Source: an uncultured Phaeodactylibacter sp.
GTDB taxonomy: Bacteria > Bacteroidota > Bacteroidia > Chitinophagales > Saprospiraceae
NCBI GenBank assembly: GCA_913062745.1
Contig: CAJXXJ010000186.1
Location: 1 to 7,163 of the forward strand
Length of the DNA stretch: 7,163 nucleotides
Direction: 5' to 3'
Shown: piece by piece, positions 5,573-7,163 of the stretch
Layout: each line of letters starts with the position of its first letter
Position numbering within the stretch: the stretch's first letter is position 1
The notes under the pieces: model-generated
The model's database searches: none
The model's input: only the letters and a program-made list of their open reading frames with translations
Told to the model about the DNA's origin: nothing
Program-made: the position numbers and the translations under genes

Positions 5573-7163
5573 TTATACGGCGGCGGCCAACCAACTGGCC
5601 TGGCTGATGGCCCGCTTGGCGTCCAGCTCCCGGGCTTCGTCGGCACCGCCGATCAGGTGTACCTTGATGCCGCTCTGTTCCAGCGGGGCCTGCAGCTCCC
5701 GCAGCGGCTCCTGCCCGGCACAGATCACGATGTGGTGTACGTCCAGCACCCGGGCTTGCCCCTTGTGCAGGATGTGGAGCCCCTGATCGTCTATTTTTTC
5801 ATACTGTACCTCGTTCAGCATCTCCACCTGCTTGTTGCGCAGGCTTTTGCGGTGGATCCAGCCGGTGGTTTTGCCCAGTCCGGCCCCCGGTTTGCCTTTG
5901 GAGCGCTGCATCATGATGATTTGCCGCTGCGGAGGCTCCGGCTTCGGCTTGGTTAGTGCCCCCGGCTTTTGGTAACTCATGTCGACGCCCCATTCTTCCA
6001 TAAAGGCTTCCACCGGCTGCGGAGCAGGCTGCTCTGTTGCCGGGTGGCAGAGAAATTCAGATACATCGAAGCCGATGCCGCCGGCACCAATGATGGCGAC
6101 TTTGTTTCCGACCGGCCTGTTGTGCGAAAGTACATCGATATAGCTCAGCACCTTGGGGTGGTCGATGCCGGGCAGCTGTATCTGCCGGGGCTGTACCCCG
6201 GTAGCGAGGGCAACTTCATCAAAGCCTTCGCCTTGCAGTTGCTCTGCGGTTGCGTAAGTATTGAGGTGCAGGTGGACCCCCCGCTTTTCGATGAGCCGTT
6301 CGAAGTAGCGCAGTGTTTCGTAAAACTCCTCCTTGCCGGGTATGCGTTTGGCCATATTGAACTGCCCGCCGATTTTGTCGCTGGCTTCGTACAGGTGTAC
6401 CTCGTGCCCGCGCTGTGCGGCTACCGTAGCGAAGGCCAGGCCGGCCGGGCCAGCACCGACGACGGCCAGCTTTTTCTTTTGCTGAGCCGGGCGGTAGTTG
6501 AGCTCCGTTTCGTGGCAGGCGCGGGGGTTGACCAGGCAGCTCGCTGTCTTTTGCTTGAAGATATGGTCCAGGCAGGCCTGATTGCAGGCAATGCAGGTGT
6601 TGATCTCGTCCGCCCGGCCCTCGGCTGCTTTATTCACAAAATCTGAGTCGGCGAGGAAAGGGCGCGCCATCGAGACCATATCGGCATGGCCCTCTGCCAG
6701 GATTTCCTCGGCTTTTTCCGGCGTATTGATGCGGTTGGTGGTGATGAGCGGTATGTTTACCTTGCCCATCAGCCGCTGCGTCACCCAGCTGAAGCCACCC
6801 CGGGGTACCATGGTAGCGATAGTCGGCACGCGGGCTTCGTGCCAGCCGATGCCGGTATTGATGATGGTGGCGCCGGCTTCCTCTATGCGCCGGGCCAGCA
6901 TTTCGACTTCCTCCCAGGAGCTGCCGTCGTCTACCAGATCGAGCATGGACAGGCGGTAGATGATGATGAAATTTTCGCCTACCGCTTCGCGGATGCGGCG
7001 CACAATCTCGATGGGGAAGCGGATGCGGTTCTCGTAGGGGCCGCCCCACTTGTCTGTCCGTTTGTTGGTTTTGGAAACGATAAACTGATTGATGAGGTAG
7101 CCTTCGGAGCCCATGACCTCTACGCCGTCGTAGCCGGCCTCCTGCGCGAGCTGTGCCGTGCGG
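5573..7163 (-). CDS. fadH: NADPH-dependent 2,4-dienoyl-CoA reductase, 5' end outside window
   Basis: Reduces 2,4-dienoyl-CoA to trans-3-enoyl-CoA with NADPH, an auxiliary step in beta-oxidation of unsaturated fatty acids (EC 1.3.1.34), in the cytoplasm. The frame runs past base 7163; 529 residues are visible. By comparison with the 672-residue E. coli enzyme, about 144 N-terminal residues are missing. The ATG at 7112-7114 is internal, since matching FadH sequence (Q-E-A-G-Y-D-G-V-E-V) precedes it. Counting from that ATG, adding 160 gives E. coli numbering: catalytic Tyr6 (Tyr166) in G-S-E-G-Y and His92 (His252) in G-W-H-E-A-R; 4Fe-4S ligands Cys174, 177, 181 and 193 (334, 337, 341, 353). An FAD-binding G-A-G-P-A-G lies at 220-225 and a second dinucleotide motif G-A-G-G-I-G at 343-348, for NADPH. 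The FMN-binding barrel, Fe-S site and FAD/NADPH domains are therefore in the canonical order, and the C-terminus (L-D-A-K-R-A-I) matches the family end. It looks intact and functional. Confidence 0.96.
   Translation of the reverse strand, partial: RTAQLAQEAGYDGVEVMGSEGYLINQFIVSKTNKRTDKWGGPYENRIRFPIEIVRRIREAVGENFIIIYRLSMLDLVDDGSSWEEVEMLARRIEEAGATIINTGIGWHEARVPTIATMVPRGGFSWVTQRLMGKVNIPLITTNRINTPEKAEEILAEGHADMVSMARPFLADSDFVNKAAEGRADEINTCIACNQACLDHIFKQKTASCLVNPRACHETELNYRPAQQKKKLAVVGAGPAGLAFATVAAQRGHEVHLYEASDKIGGQFNMAKRIPGKEEFYETLRYFERLIEKRGVHLHLNTYATAEQLQGEGFDEVALATGVQPRQIQLPGIDHPKVLSYIDVLSHNRPVGNKVAIIGAGGIGFDVSEFLCHPATEQPAPQPVEAFMEEWGVDMSYQKPGALTKPKPEPPQRQIIMMQRSKGKPGAGLGKTTGWIHRKSLRNKQVEMLNEVQYEKIDDQGLHILHKGQARVLDVHHIVICAGQEPLRELQAPLEQSGIKVHLIGGADEARELDAKRAISQASWLAAAV
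6536..6595 (-). other. 4Fe-4S cluster motif of FadH (C-x2-C-x3-C-x11-C)
   Basis: Four cysteine codons spaced C-x2-C-x3-C-x11-C between the Old Yellow Enzyme-like barrel and the flavodoxin-like FAD domain. This cluster passes electrons from FAD to FMN in the E. coli enzyme. The spacing is identical to that in E. coli FadH, separating this protein from cluster-free members of the Old Yellow Enzyme family. Confidence 0.92.

Noticed and set aside
5231..6646. Plus-strand open frames of 241 codons (5231-5956) and 225 codons (5969-6646)
   Set aside because: Antisense to the acetyltransferase gene and to fadH, both securely identified; no independent protein features.
7112..7114. ATG considered as the true start of fadH
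   Set aside because: The upstream frame stays open to the window edge and encodes conserved FadH residues; catalytic Tyr would lie only six residues from this ATG and the FMN barrel would be incomplete.

Overview
The window holds four protein genes, all on the minus strand, with almost no non-coding DNA. In transcription order (right to left) they are: (1) the 3'-terminal part of fadH, encoding NADPH-dependent 2,4-dienoyl-CoA reductase (5573-7163, 5' end outside the window); (2) a complete RimJ/RimL-type GNAT N-acetyltransferase (4934-5512); (3) a complete 1110-residue leucine-rich, all-helical protein of unknown function that contains three tandem units repeating every 262 residues (1585-4917); (4) the 5' part of a lipoprotein with an Asp-box (BNR/sortilin-like) beta-propeller (1-1563, 3' end outside the window). 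The gaps are 60, 16 and 21 nt. No tRNA, rRNA, CRISPR array, insertion sequence or convincing promoter or terminator was seen.

Organism: the signs point to Bacteroidota, possibly a Saprospiria/Lewinella-like lineage. The propeller lipoprotein resembles the large secreted BNR-repeat proteins common in that phylum. The visible start codons lack a purine-rich Shine-Dalgarno sequence, which is usual there. The DNA is clearly GC-rich, higher than most Flavobacteriia. The phylum call is fairly sure; the class call is a guess.

How the genes may work together: fadH has a clear housekeeping role in beta-oxidation of unsaturated fatty acids, and nothing links the acetyltransferase to it. The short spacing between the acetyltransferase, the solenoid protein and the lipoprotein suggests co-transcription, but a functional link is inference only. 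The solenoid protein is the one element I cannot place in any family. Its exact 262-residue triplication is the most unusual thing in the window. I see no sign of a defence system, mobile element or secondary-metabolite pathway.
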